NCBI GenBank assembly: GCA_006384855.1
Contig: VCJN01001300.1
Location: 1-64,000 of the forward strand
DNA from: Tetraselmis striata
Lineage: Eukaryota > Chlorophyta > Chlorodendrophyceae > Chlorodendrales > Chlorodendraceae
Reading direction: 5' to 3'
Length of the DNA: 64,000 nucleotides
Shown: positions 10,177 to 22,700 of the stretch, piece by piece
Numbering within the stretch: the first letter of the stretch is position 1
Layout: each line of letters starts with the position of its first letter
Made by a program: the position numbers and the translations under genes
Notes under the pieces: model-generated
The model's database searches: none
What the model saw: the letters and a program-made list of their open reading frames with translations, nothing else
What the model was told of the DNA's origin: nothing

Positions 10177-11166
10177 CTAATCATAAGAATTGGGTTTGTA
10201 GCCAGCAGCCGGTTGGCATTTGGCAATCCGCAATCTTTCTGCTATTTCCTCCCTGCGCTGTGCCATAGCGGCGGCCCCGGAAGAGCAAGCGTTCACCCAG
10301 GATCTATTGAGGTGCACATAGTGCACCGCACCGTGTTCCTTGCAGTGCTTGCATCTAGACATTTTTTCCATGAACGCTGCAAGATCTGGCGCTGCATCCT
10401 CCATATAATCATCGCCACAATCCCACTCAGGAGTATTCCTATAATACATCCACATGTTGTGCAATATCATGGTGGAATACGTCATAAGCATCATCATGAG
10501 ATGAGAGCATTCCTGCTCTTTGTTGCAAACCTGCCATCTAGACTTCCACATCCCGAACACCTGCTCAACGAACATCCTGGTGGAGCTAAAGCAGAAGTTG
10601 AACCACTGCTGCTTGGCCGTCAAATTCCTTCCAGGGTAAGGCACCATCATGAAGTCGCACAGACAACATGCTCCGTCGCTGATGAGAAGGCTGTCGGGGC
10701 CCAGCCAGCCCTCCTTATCCTCGAACATGCCTTGGTAGAAGCTTGAGAGCTGGGTGGCTGTGCTGTCGCTCATTCTCCCAGGGCGCCCAACTTCCGCAAC
10801 GACAAACATGGCGACCACAAGAATGGAATACCAGCCCTTGTAGTTGTGGAAGTCTTCCATGTAGTGCTCGCAGTCGGGTTGCCACGGAACGTGGGTGCCG
10901 TCCACAGCGCCGCCGACATTCCGGATACTACGCCAACAGGCGAAACGCTCCTCGACCTTGCGGACTTGCTCTGGAGTGGGCTTACCAGGCATGAACTGTG
11001 GGCGCAGCACGTAGACGATGCCCTCACAGGTCTGGCGACAATCCGGCAGGCTCGCAGGCATAACGCAATTCATCGGACTGCTCGACGCGCGCACTGGCGG
11101 GCAGCAGGGAGTGGCGAGTCCGGCCGCCGTATAAACTACTACCCCCTGGTGACGGTGGCATGGCAA
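10177..11166 (-). CDS. Harbinger transposase (DDE_Tnp_4 superfamily)
   Basis: 329 codons on the minus strand. Seen motifs: GGAVDGTHVPW (first catalytic Asp, residue 89), FHNYKGWYSILVVAM (the Kg-ysi strand of the family), VGRPGRMSDS (Asp134, the hDs position), LLISDGACCL (residues 160-169, the ladsgY-like position) and FVEQVFGMWKSRW (Glu201 with the ErafG-K signature). It would cut and paste the element using the terminal repeats. The region before residue 45 does not look like the usual N-terminal helix-turn-helix, so an upstream exon may be missing or frame-shifted; another open minus-strand frame overlaps at 11024-11476. The C terminus is rich in Cys and Met. Confidence 0.85.
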   Translation of the reverse strand: MPCHRHQGVVVYTAAGLATPCCPPVRASSSPMNCVMPASLPDCRQTCEGIVYVLRPQFMPGKPTPEQVRKVEERFACWRSIRNVGGAVDGTHVPWQPDCEHYMEDFHNYKGWYSILVVAMFVVAEVGRPGRMSDSTATQLSSFYQGMFEDKEGWLGPDSLLISDGACCLCDFMMVPYPGRNLTAKQQWFNFCFSSTRMFVEQVFGMWKSRWQVCNKEQECSHLMMMLMTYSTMILHNMWMYYRNTPEWDCGDDYMEDAAPDLAAFMEKMSRCKHCKEHGAVHYVHLNRSWVNACSSGAAAMAQRREEIAERLRIAKCQPAAGYKPNSYD

Positions 11167-11399
11167 CAGAGGCGCGCGACGATGGTTGCGATGCTCGGGT
11201 GCGCTGAGCAGGGCGGGGCTGAGGGCCGCCTAATGTGTTCTGGCTCGCCCGGCGGCGGTGTTCATCCAGCATAAGTATTTCAGACCGGCCGATCTCTGGG
11301 CGTCGTGTACAGACCTGACGCTTCCAGCCCGCGCAGCGGTACGGGACAGCAGCTGGCGTCACGCGCTGAAATATAATAAAAGTATTAAAAAGTAATGAA

Positions 11400-11436
11400 A
11401 ACCGAACCGAAGTGAATATCGATCCTATATAGGGGG
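11400..11436 (-). repeat. Right terminal inverted repeat of the Harbinger element
   Basis: Reads ATCCTATATAGGGGG at its outer edge on the plus strand, followed by the duplicated TTA at 11437-11439 and then the same TACCTTTATTCGG that follows TTA in copy 1. Confidence 0.9.
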
Positions 11437-11771
11437 TTATACCTTTATTCGGCATTCCTTTCATCATCAGCCACAAAGATATAGATTTTTATATGCTGAT
11501 CAGCCAAGGACGGCTCCGCCGCGGCGCCGTCGGTCGATGCGGCGCAACCGTGCAGCAGCAATGCTGGAGGGGGCTTGCTGCTGAGGCACTCGCTGCGGCG
11601 GCCTCGAAGCGATTATGATTTGTCGCCCGCACAAACTGGCTGGCACTTGGTCGTTGCTTGCGCAGGCGAGCCTTGTCCCTTCACCCTGCCTCAAAGAACG
11701 TATCGCTTTCTCGAGCGCCCAGCCTCTCGCAACTGAACATTTGCCGTTGGTTGCGAGCTGCTCGCGAGGTG

Positions 11772-12445
11772 ATGTCCTTCAAGTTCAACTTCGCGGTGGG
11801 CGGCGACAGCGCGGCGGCGGCGGTGGGTGGCGGGCCGGGGCAGCCGGCGGCGGCGGCGGAGCTCAGGCCGTGCGTGGAGGTGTTTCCGGACGAGGTAGCG
11901 CACTCGTACCGGGGGGGAGGGGAGGGGGGTTCTAGGTGTGGGATGCGGCTGTAGCGGCCCGTCTGAGAGCTGATGCCCTGCGGCAGGCGCAGGCCAGCAG
12001 GGAGGCGGAGGTGGAGGAGCACCGAGTGAGTGAGCTCATCACCCTCGCTAAGGTGCCTCTGACCCCACCCGATCCCGACCGCACCTGTCTCGATGTCCAG
12101 CTTTCGCGGAGCCTTGTGGTGTGACGGCGTGGGTGGGGTTACAGGGCCGGCTGGAGAGCTCGGACGCGAGTCGGCTGCTGGGCCTCGACGAGCTGGCGGT
12201 GGCGGACCTCATCCCAGGGCAGTACGAAGGTACGCCCGAGGCGGAGGCCGAGACGGAAGGGGCGCGACCGCGAGTGGGCGGGCTGTCGGTGTTCGGTCGC
12301 ATTGCAGTCGCGAGTTGTCTGATGCTGGAAGCCTATTGGAAGAAGTATCTAGCATTCTCTGCGGCGCGTTCGCCCTGTCGGTGCTGGCGCGGCGCTAAAC
12401 ATATTGGCATTATATGACATCATTTATAGAATTACTGCCTTACCG

Positions 12446-12494
<49 letters not shown>

Positions 12495-13015
12495 TCTTCC
12501 ACGGGTGTCATCCTGCCACCAGGCGGATTCAAGCTGTGGGAAGGCAGCGACGACCTAGTACGCTGCCTATGCCTGGAGTGGGGGCTGCAGCGCTCGCCGC
12601 TGGACAGCGACTTTGAGCCGCCGCCGGAGTGCTCCGGCAAGCGGGTGTGTCCCGCTCAGCCCCCAAGCGCGCTTGCTGCCAGTGAGGGGGCACCGCCGCG
12701 CACCCGCCTCCGACCCTCCAACTCCCTGACGCACCCGTCTCACCCACTGGTGTTTCTCCCCTGGCCGGCCGCTGCCAGGTGCTGGAGCTCGGCTGCGGGC
12801 ACGGGCTGCCGGGCGTGTTTGCAGCGCTGGCGGGCGCGGCGGAGGTCTGCTTCGCGGACTTCAACGCGGAGGTGCTGCAGCACCTGACGGCGCCCAATCT
12901 GCGCGCCAACCTGCTGCGCGCCAACCTGGGCCGGCCGCCGCAAGGTTCACTCCCACGCCTGTGGCTTGCGATATACCTCTCCAGCAACACCTCCCACAGG
13001 AGGCAGCCTCTGAAG

Positions 13016-13050
<35 letters not shown>

Positions 13051-14333
13051 ACACACACACACCCCACCCCCGCGCCTTCCGTCTGGCGCAGGGCAATGCT
13101 CGCCGGCGGTGCGCTACTTTTCGGGTGACTGGCTGCGGGTGGCGGAGGCGCTGCGCAGCGAGGCGCCCTTCGACATCATACTGACCTCTGAGACGGTGTA
13201 CTCCCCCGCCGACAGCACGCGGCTGCTGCAGGTGCGCCCACCACGTGCCCCCCCCCCCCTTCCAACACCCGGATTGGTGAGGTATGTAGACACGCAGGTG
13301 CGCATGTGTGCTCCTCGCGAAATGCGCGCGCGTGAAGTTGTGCATTGTGTTATGTCACAGCAATATATAGTTCACAATTAATTGACTCTCAATGAATAGC
13401 TTGTGTGACTATGTATATGTATTATTACATGTTATGATTGTTATCGTGACTTATTGCGGGCGCGTTAAATAAAGCTATTCGCATCATTATTATGATCATT
13501 ATTGTTATTAATATTATATTCTGCCTGCTAAATCGGTATTGTTTATAAGTTGTTTGTATCATGGAGAAATACAATCGATGCTACTCTTTGAAATAGATGT
13601 TCAGTTTGAATCGATGCCAGCTAGCTAAATCAATGCAATCGCTCCCATTGTGGAGCCTGCCATGTAGTAATGACATGATACACAAATGTACTCCGGCGCA
13701 GGCGCTCGAGCTGCTGGTGCCGGAGGGGCATGCTGCCACCAAGGTCTACGTGGCCGCCAAGTCGTACTACTTTGGCGTCGGCGGCGGGGCGCAGCAGTTC
13801 CGGCAGCTGGCGACCGGCACCGGTGAGTGAGATAGTGGCGCTGGCCCATCGCCCCTCACTGCGCACACCAACCTCCAATCAATGCTCTGTTTCTCAGTCC
13901 TCCGGCCGAACGCGATGTGGGTTTCTGCTCCGAAACCATATGTTAACGCCATGCACCTGGCATTGCATGCTCCGCGCTTTGTGGCGCCGTGGAAACACAG
14001 TGTTTCAAATGACCCTAGCATGGGACAAATAACATCATTGATGCATTAGGTTGTGGGTGTAGGGTACTAGTGTTTCCGTTTGGGTATAATTACGTCTCAA
14101 TCATAGACATCGAACAAGTCTAACTGTAGCAGCATGATTTTAGCATGATTTTAAATAATATGATGATGGCACTGCGTTGATGCTTGCGTAACTTCGGCCA
14201 CATGGAGGTGACCGTTTTGGCTGACGGGACCGGGTGTGCCGCCGCAGGCAAATTCAGCTGCGAGGGCGTCTACGCGGTGGAGGACGGCGCCTCCAACAAG
14301 CGCGAGGTGCTCATCCTGCAGCGGCTGCCGTGA
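11772..14333 (+). CDS. METTL18: METTL18/HPM1-like protein-histidine methyltransferase, copy 2
   Basis: Same eight-exon structure as copy 1: 11772-11894, 11987-12025, 12145-12229, 12523-12644, 12779-12944, 13092-13231, 13702-13822, 14248-14333, 882 nt, 293 residues. All splice sites, the SAM-binding GCGHG motif, the ILTSETVYSP motif and FGVGGG are kept. Visible protein differences include RYFSGDW for RFFSGDW and SPADS for SPVDS, both in exon 6. The C run in intron 3 has grown to about 47 bases (about 16 in copy 1), while that of intron 6 is shorter (about 11 versus 20). Both copies look intact. Whether both are expressed cannot be told. Role as for copy 1. Confidence 0.9.
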
Positions 14334-16164
14334 TGCAGCAGCCCTGGCGCGGCGAGGGCATGTGAAGAGTGACAACGGAGGGGATATGGGGGCCCAGGAG
14401 AGGTGTCAAAAAGGGGGGGGGGGGGGGGGGGGGGGGTGAGAGGACCTAAAGCGGGCCCAAGTTAGACGTGAGGACCTAACGTCAGGACCTAAAGCGGACC
14501 CTAACGTCCCTCTCGCCCAGGCATGGCATCTTGAAAAGCGGTCATTCGAATATGATGAATGCCACAGGCTTTTGGCGAAAGGTGTGTCATGCGTGTATAG
14601 GCAATAGTTATACGGACTGGGTGCCCTAAGACCAGGTGGTTGCTTCACATGATTGCGCATGCCCTAGCTGCAAGATGTTAACGAAAAATCACATCATCTG
14701 CCGCCTAATGTGGCATCGGCTCACAAAACAGTGCGACTGCTTGAATGAGACGCAGCGTAGAAAGAGATAGGAGCACCAGGACTCAATTCATGTACCCATG
14801 CTGCGCTAATGGCGCGCAGACCACCACACCGCAAGTCAGCCACAAGTCTGCCTAGTTAGGGTGCAATGCATGCGTCGGCCCCTACGTCTTGCAGCCACTA
14901 CTTCGCCTCCCTACTGTGTGCGCCGCTCATATGCTGGCGGAAAATAGTGGCGGGGCGGCTGGTGTCGTAGTTATTTTGCGCAGTGCGGGTAGGCGTTGTA
15001 CGCAGTGGTGTTATTCGCAAGGGTGAGAGGTTGGAGCCTCTATATATTTCAAAAAGTACATGCCTCATTAATGTGAGTCGATGATGATATAGGCAGATAC
15101 ACTTGAATAACTAAGGAACGGAGTCTGGCTGTATGTATAATCTTAGTTGATGACAGTATCGTCGGCGAAAGCCGTGTGTCCGTGGGGTGCTCACAGCGCA
15201 TAAATCTAGTACATAATATTGTAAAGTTTATTATTTAGCATGATAATTAGAGCGGCGTGCGGGGTACACTACACTAGTACTTTGCTTTTCATACGACGAT
15301 TCATATTTTACATGCCTTCATCATGCACATTTTCTGTCGCAGATATGATAAAGCCGAGTAGCAGTCTGTAGCAATATATGGCAGATACTAGTTATCATTG
15401 CAGAATATAGTATAAAAAATGTAATCCCGCCATATAAAATATTATGATGAGTGATCATACCGCAACATCTTAATTATATAAATGATGCTACTGCCCAGTG
15501 AGCAGCAATCATGGTGACATGCGTGCCACCCTGCTGCCGATGGTTTATATGGTTCCATCTTAGCACGCGCGAGCTATGTGGGGAGCTAGACGTCGACTGC
15601 GGTATACATTTCGGAGCAAAATTAAGATCATGACTGTGCAACAGCACCAATAGAGTGACGTACTAGTTCGGATCCATCCCAAATACATGCTGCAACGCGT
15701 GGGGCGTATTTCATGCGATTCATCCATTCCCATTTAATATTGTGCCGCCCCTGCCGAACAAGTGCTGGTCTGAAAAAAAATACAGCAACCGACCGCGCTG
15801 AGTGAGCGACGATTTCGGAGCCATCGTCCTAATAAACATGCCGCGGAATGCTTACATATAATTCTGCTCGCCGCGGCGCTCGGCGGGGCGGTGGGCTCCC
15901 CCGAAATCACGTCCTGCACTCCAGGCATACCCTGCCTGCGACCGACCGTGCTCCGCGTACAAGCAGCATACCAATCGTCTGCCCAAGCATAAATTGTAGC
16001 GACCTGTACTGGCAGGAACTAGCCGTCGCTACCAGTAAGCTACTCCGCGCTAAATTAAGCGCATGCTATAGGACGGACAATTTCGAGCTACCGGTAAGGA
16101 TTATACTACTGGTACATGTTTTTAAATGCGCGCCGGCGATGAAACGCAACCAGCCCGCGCGCCC

Positions 16165-16245
16165 AAGGTACATCCCTTGTCCGCTCGGTAGAGCGGTCGT
16201 CTCGTATGCGAGAGACCCGGGTTCGATTCCTGGCTCATGTATTTC
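16165..16245 (+). mobile_element. tRNA-derived SINE-like sequence (head)
   Basis: A Pol III promoter-like pair is visible: box A-like GCTCGGTAGAGCGG at about 16179-16192 and box B-like GGGTTCGATTCCTGG at about 16217-16231, separated by a hairpin around CTCGTATGCGAG. The five bases TACAT near the start can pair with ATGTA after box B, but a full seven-base acceptor stem does not form, so this is not an ordinary tRNA gene. About 200 bp of unrelated GC-rich sequence follows, as in tRNA-derived SINEs. No target duplication or tail was found with certainty. Confidence 0.45.
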
Positions 16246-16796
16246 GGCAATATCGGCCCGGGGTGTCCCGGGTTTACCCGGTTGATGCATTAGCCCTTCG
16301 GGGTTCGAATGAGGCAATGGTCTATGGGCTATGCCAGACCTACGACTGCAGTTGGCGCACGAGGTCAAGTGCTGGCCTGGGGCGGCTTCGGCCGATGTCC
16401 CGGGGCGAACTTTATTTTAATTTTACCAGCCCGCGCGCTCACTCATCTGACGCAGCCCCGCCACTATCTGCCGAGCATGGTTTCGGAGCAATTAGGATAA
16501 AGAAATGGACGGCGGGTTTCATCGGAGCCATGACAAAACTAGAGACGGAAATATGCTCCGGTTCATTCCGCGCCGTTCGCCGTCCGCCCGAACCGGCCCA
16601 TGCCGCTCCGCCGGGCCCACCAGAGCGCGCAACACATAGCGGGACGGCCACCATTGGACACGCAAACGTTATTCACACAGTCATCGCCTGATACAGCCGC
16701 AGCCGCCCCGCCAGTGCAGCAGGGAGGCTGCCGTCCGTACCCGCGCCCGGTCTCGGAGGGCGTCGTGCCGCCGCTGCAGCCCCCGCCGTACTCGCG

Positions 16797-19700
16797 ATGG
16801 CGGCCGGGTCCGCGTTCAGCCCCGTAGCAGGCATGCCGGTGGCGGCTCCCCGGCCAATGCGCCGCATCCCGACAGGGCCGGGGGGTCACCGCGCACGCCA
16901 CCCGGTCGCTGACGCGAGCGCAGGCCAGCAGCCGACAGCCGGCGGAGGCCGGCCCACCGCGTTGGTAGTGGGCGGCGGCTGGGCCGGCTTTGGCGCGGGA
17001 TGGCAGCTGCAGAAGTTGGGCTTCGACGTGCAGGTTGTGGACGGCTCGCCCAATCCCGGCGGTCTGGCAGCGGGCTGGCGCACCAAGGAGGGCCGCGGCG
17101 TGGAGGCGGGTATCAAGGGCTTCTGGTGCGAGCCGCGCCCTGGAAAATCCCCCCCCCCCCCCCCCCCCCCCCGGCGCGCCCAATGGCGCAGCTACTGCCC
17201 GAAGCCCAGTGCTGGTGCCGACTCAAATACAAGAACCCTATAATAGGCGCCTCAATTATGCTTGCATGCAAGCTATAACAACACTTGCTGTGTTTCCGCC
17301 ACGTCTTTGTCTATATTATCCCTCTGGCAGATAGGGTAGGTTCCTATTCGCAGTGTTCGTATTACCGCGGCACCTGTACTCTCTTCAATCCATCCGCCCT
17401 GGCTGCCCATTCACGCCGCCGCACCGCCTCCTTTTGTTCGCAGGTACCACTACCGCAACATCGACGCGCTTGTGGAGGAGCTAGGCATCAAGAACCCGTT
17501 CACAGGCTACACATCCAGTGCGTTCTGGGGCCCCGAGGTGGACCCCCCCCCCCCTCCAGCCCCCACACGTACTGCAACTTCATGCATGGCAGCGGCGGAG
17601 ACGTGGCGACCGTTCAATATTAATTCTATATTGGCGCCGGCACAGTATAGCAAGATCGCGGCGAGTCTGAACCCGTCCAACGTAACTCCAGGGGGCAAAC
17701 CATGACTACACCCGCCTAGCATAGCAGCGGAGCAATCGCGGATGTTTCTATAGGCATGCGATCCCTATGCGTGCGCCCCATTGTAAATGCGGGTTTATAG
17801 CTTGGCCTTCACCGGACTTCACGCTGCGCGCTTTACTTAGTGAACCCCATGCGGGTTTACTCTGTCGGCACGCTGGTATCCGTCGAGTAGACTAAGCACA
17901 GATACACGCTTAGGGTTCCGTCGCTCTGGGCTGCTGTTTACGACCCCCATGCGAAGAGAGGAAGCTATATTCATTAATTCGGAAATGTACCAGCACACGC
18001 CACAATGCACCATCGAATAATCGACTCCATGGTGCAAAAAAGAGTTCATTTTTTTGCCACCCGGAACCCGTTGTTAAATGGCAAGGTGTACAGTGGGTCC
18101 CGGGGCCTTGTTGTTGTAAGCTCTGATGCTCCGCCTAGCGCTGACTGTCCCCCTCCGCATGCATGCGTCCACCCGGACCCGACCCCCGCCGCGGCGCCGA
18201 GCAGGGCATGCAGGTGCGCGCGCCCATCTTCCAGGAGCTGCCGCGGCTGCCCACGCCGCTCGGCAGCTTCCTGTACACGGCGCCCTACTTCACGTCGCTG
18301 CCGCTCCTGGACCGGCTGAGCGCGTTGCCGCTGGTGGAGGCGCTGCTTGGCTTTGACATCGACGAGGTGCACGGCGCCTCGATAACCCTCTGGCTCATCA
18401 TCACGACGATGGCATGTGGCGCAGTTAACCACCTAATCAGTGCTCGTGCTTGATCGTGTATATACCCCCGTACCATTTCATTGGGTTCGCGGGTCAGAAA
18501 AACGCAATGAAAGCTTTCGCACCATCAAGCCAGAGATTCCGTGTTATTCTTGCGGTTAATTGAAGAAGAGGTATATATATGTATATATGTAATGCCCTTT
18601 ATATATGACCCTGTTAGTATACAAAGTGTACCATTAACTGGGGTTGCAGGTCGTCGAGAAACAATGATTTAATGTTTTGCAACAACGATTCGTAGGATCG
18701 TTGTGCTAGTCGTGGTTGATTCTGCTATGTTTCAAGATAAATGTAGTTTAGTCCATTTTCGCGCGGGGGGGGGGGGGGGGGGGTCAAAAACGCCAATATA
18801 TCGCGAACCCAAAGCAAACTTACGGTATGTCCCATGTGTACTAGATATTGTAATTGGAGTCTTCCATTTCTTACAGTATGGATGTCAGGCACAGCCATAT
18901 TTAGCGAACCCAAAGCGCGGTATGCATGCATTCTTATAGTCATCAAATATGTGGGCAGTAGCGGCTGTCTGCCATCAGCTGAGCCACCGGACCCACCCCG
19001 CGCTGCGCGTTGCCGCGTAGCACTGATGCGGCTCCTCCGTTCAAATGACCACAGGACAGCTTTGCGGAGTACGACCGCATGAGCGCGCGCGAGCTCTTCC
19101 TGCGCGCCGGCGTCTCTCAGCGGCTGTACGATGCCTTCCTGCAGCCAGTGCTCATCGCGCTGCTGTTTGTCCCGCTGGAGCAGCTGTCCGCGGCGACGGC
19201 GCTGGCGGTGCTGTACAACTATGTGCTCGCGCACCAGCCCGACTTTGACGTGCGATGGGCGCGCGGCTCGGTGGCGGAGACCATCTTCCTGCCGTGGGTG
19301 GCGGCGATCAAGTGCGCGGGGGGCCGGGTGTGGGGCGGCATGAAGGTGCGCCGCCCTGCGCAGTGCCGAACTCAGGGGGTCCCCACGTGGCTGAAAACCA
19401 CAATCCTTTCAACGTTATGTAACCCGTCACCGCCACACGCTGGGTTCGCTACACAATATTGCTGTTTTGGATCGCCTGCTTGCCAAGGGAGGAACAACAC
19501 ATTTCTCCGCCCTCATCATCATTGTCCCTTATACGAAGCCCCACGGATGGTGCGACTCGATGGTGCGAACCAATTCGTTCATTGAACCGCGAACTCAATT
19601 GAATGCGGTATGTACGGCATGTACGGTACTGTGGTAACATTTCATCGGGTCACGGCAAATATAACAAGTTGTGGCGCGTCATCAAGTTGGAGATTTTGCG

Positions 19701-22700
19701 CTGCTTTTGCGGCGCTTTCTGATTCATTTCCGTATGGGTATAGGTTTTATGTCTTTGCGCGGGGGCTGAAACATAGTGATATTTATATGCTGCCATATCA
19801 AAGCGCGTTCCGTTATCATGTATAGTTATTAGCAGTAGTTACCAGCGCGTAGGCGGCAATTGATGCTAAACGGGCGGTGCCTGGCCGTGTTTAGATTTGC
19901 CATCCTTCTAGCGTTTTTCTATTTGTATTCTATCATGCTATTCTAGTCTTTTATTTTTCTTAATAAACCGTGTATTACATATACTGTTCACCGGTACGAA
20001 ACCGCAGCAGGATAGCGTAGGGTGCCGACGCGGCTACAAGAAACCGCGCTATGAGCAAGTGTTCGCTTTTCCTAGCTCATTTGAATACGATATCACAACG
20101 AACATACGGCAAAATTTAAGAAAGTGCGGTTACCGACCCACAAAAGTCTTAAACCGTGTTTTTCTTATGGGTGCGTCGGCACCAGTACGATACGATGATA
20201 GTAATAAATAGGATGAGGACTCGGGGTGTGCTTGGGCCGTACCTTTAAAAAACGCGTAGTGATCGTCGACGTAGTCCTATCATTGTGTGTCGTCGATCCG
20301 CACTCATGTATCGCTATCAAATTTAAGATAATGCATGTGAAACAATCCAAACTCAATGGGCAATACAAACTCAAACAATACATTTAATGTCACCCTTCGA
20401 AATCGATTCGCAATTTACGACAATGTACTGCCGGTTAGATTTCTTTCAAGAAAAGGCAAATTGTGTAGGCATTATTTTCTATTCTATTCTTATAGTATCA
20501 ATTCCTGAACTCGCATCGCAATAGACTGGTTAGTTAGATCCGCGTACTCGCACATCCTTGAAAACACTATCTGATGTACGAGTCCTGCGGGTACTCATCG
20601 TGGCGAGTATTTTACGGAAATTAAATACAAAGCATATATATTAAGTACGGTAATCAATTTACCAGTAGCACCGATGACCTCCCGCCACAGCAACTTTGTC
20701 AGCTCTGCCGCCGGGCACCGTTAGGCCGGAGATGAGAGTGCAGAAAGACTAATTTTGCGGGGCCGAAGCAATGATATGTCCTCCGAGCCCATATTTGCAC
20801 TTTCGCGCCCTGATTTCAGCTCGTTCCAATGCTGTGCTCAATGCACTGGAGTCCCAAAATACCATTGGGACGACTGCTGGGTCTCCTCATCGGACATGGT
20901 GACACACGGTCATACTGCATTTTAAAACCGTACTAGCAAGTGCCGTAAACTACGAGCACTGGATGTGTAGTCCTCTGCCTCATCTGTGAATCACCCCATG
21001 TCGTGCTGCCATCAATGGTGTCCCGCAGGTGCAGGAGGTGCTCCTGGAGGGGGAGGGGGGCGGGCCGTGGCGACCGGTGTTAGCGCCATCGGGCCGGACG
21101 GCACCAGCTACACCTTTGAGGCGGACTACGTGGTGCTGGCGGTGGGCGTCAAGGGGCTGCAGGCCATTGGGCGGGCCACCCCGGCGCTGGGCGAGATGGA
21201 CGTGTTCCGAAGGGTGAGCGGCAACTCCCCCCCCCCCCCCCCCCCCATAGACTGTCCCAATACTATGAGGAGTCCGAGAGGGCCGCGGGAAGGGGGGGTG
21301 GGGGGGTCACGTGCAGTTTTATTGGGCGGGTTTGCGGGTCGCAAAAACGCTGAGGTGTTTGGGATATCAATTGTACGGAGATTCCGTTCTATATTTGCGG
21401 CATAGTATTATAGATTTTCGTATAGACGTAGTTGCGAGGTTGTCTAAACAGTTAATGGTGATACATAGCGAGCCCAGGGCGCGGTTATGCTGTGGAGTTC
21501 TTCGTCCACAGTGAGGATCTGCGGTGGATTCAGTGTTTATTGTATTCGCCATGTTAAACCGCATACGGGCATTGGACGTATTGGAACAGTGCTCACAATC
21601 GACTACATGTGTAAACATTGGGCGACATGCTACGTTGCTATCGTTGGCCTGCATGTGCTATTGTATTGGCGACATTTGTCTGTAGTAGGCTTTTCGGGGC
21701 GCTCGTACGTGGGATGAACTCATTTCAAAGCGCTTTGTAGATAAAAGTTAGTCCTCGAATTTGCTGCTGACATGCCAAATAAATTGTCACCGCCAAACTC
21801 GTGACTGTGAGCTTCATCACCAGGGGACCTCTTGTTTATGCAGCGGAATGGGTCGCCACCGCCGGATCACGGGGCTGGTGCGACCCCGGCTGCCGCTGCA
21901 GGTGAACAACTTTGAGGGTGTGAGCGTGATGGCGGTGCGCCTGTGGTTCGACCGCAAGGTGGACATGCCCGCGTCGTCTAACGTTTTCGGCGGCGTTGAC
22001 GCCGGCGTGGGCGGCACCTTCTTCGACCTGAACGCCCTGCAGGTGAGAATACCTGCACCCGTACCGCTGCCTAGTTGGGTGCGCGGGTCACAGTACAAAT
22101 AATGAATTCTTTGGAAGCACTTAGTCGGCCATACTGTGCAATATTTGCGGTTTATTCCGATGGTAAAGGTGATAAAGGTCGTCCGAATATGAATGTGCAG
22201 CATACTTTCCAGGGTTTCAGGTGATAAACCCTAGATTCAGCTGCCCTACTTTTCGTAAACCAACTCAGATTAGGCGAAAACGGGCCTCGGACTTATGTGG
22301 AGGGGTGTATATGCGCCCAGCACAAGTAGGGGAGTGACCTGGAGGGCAAACCCCTCTGATACCAAAATAGCGCGGGGCGCCCCTTGTCTACTTTATCTAG
22401 TATCAAGTGACACTACATGCAGCGGCCCCCCTCAAGCAGCCCCCGCCTCTATCTGATGATGTGGACACCCACTTGAAAGGACGAGTACGCGGATGAGCCG
22501 GGCAGCGTGGTGGAGGTGGACGTATACAACGCCGCCATCTACCTTGGCATGGAGGACGAGCGCGTGGTGCGCGACATGCAGCAGCGCGTCCTGGGCGCCT
22601 TCCTGCCGGCGTTCCGCGGTGCAAAGGTCGTGGACTTCAGCGTCATCAAGGTGGGCTGCATCGCAGGAACCCCCCCTCCCACCAGCACACACCTAGCCAA

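Larger units (their letters stand above)
8537..11436 (-). mobile_element. PIF/Harbinger DNA transposon, 2.9 kb, with TTA target duplication
   Basis: Terminal inverted repeats start CCCCCTATATAGGATCGATA and extend about 36 bp (8537-8572 and 11400-11436). The right end differs from the left by a small indel before CTTCGGTTCGG. The element is flanked by TTA at 8534-8536 and 11437-11439. Copy 1 at 648-660 has the uninterrupted site with a single TTA, which proves both the ends and the 3-bp duplication. A 3-bp TWA target and a DDE_Tnp_4-type transposase (10177-11166, minus) identify the superfamily. A second, probably spliced, gene region lies at 9040-9594 on the plus strand, matching the two-gene layout of Harbinger elements. 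Confidence 0.93.
7669..15268. repeat. Tandem segmental duplication, copy 2
   Basis: Starts at the junction 7668/7669 and ends where homology to copy 1 stops (GGGGTAC at about 15262-15268). It contains the orphan exon, the duplicated upstream segment (7883-8536), the Harbinger insertion (8537-11436) and the second METTL18-like gene (11772-14333). Without the insertion the unit is about 4.7 kb. 14460-15268 matches 6870-7668 and holds no gene that I can support. Confidence 0.93.

Noticed and set aside
16165-16245. Functional tRNA gene
   Set aside because: The acceptor stem does not pair over seven bases and the D-loop and anticodon arm are irregular.
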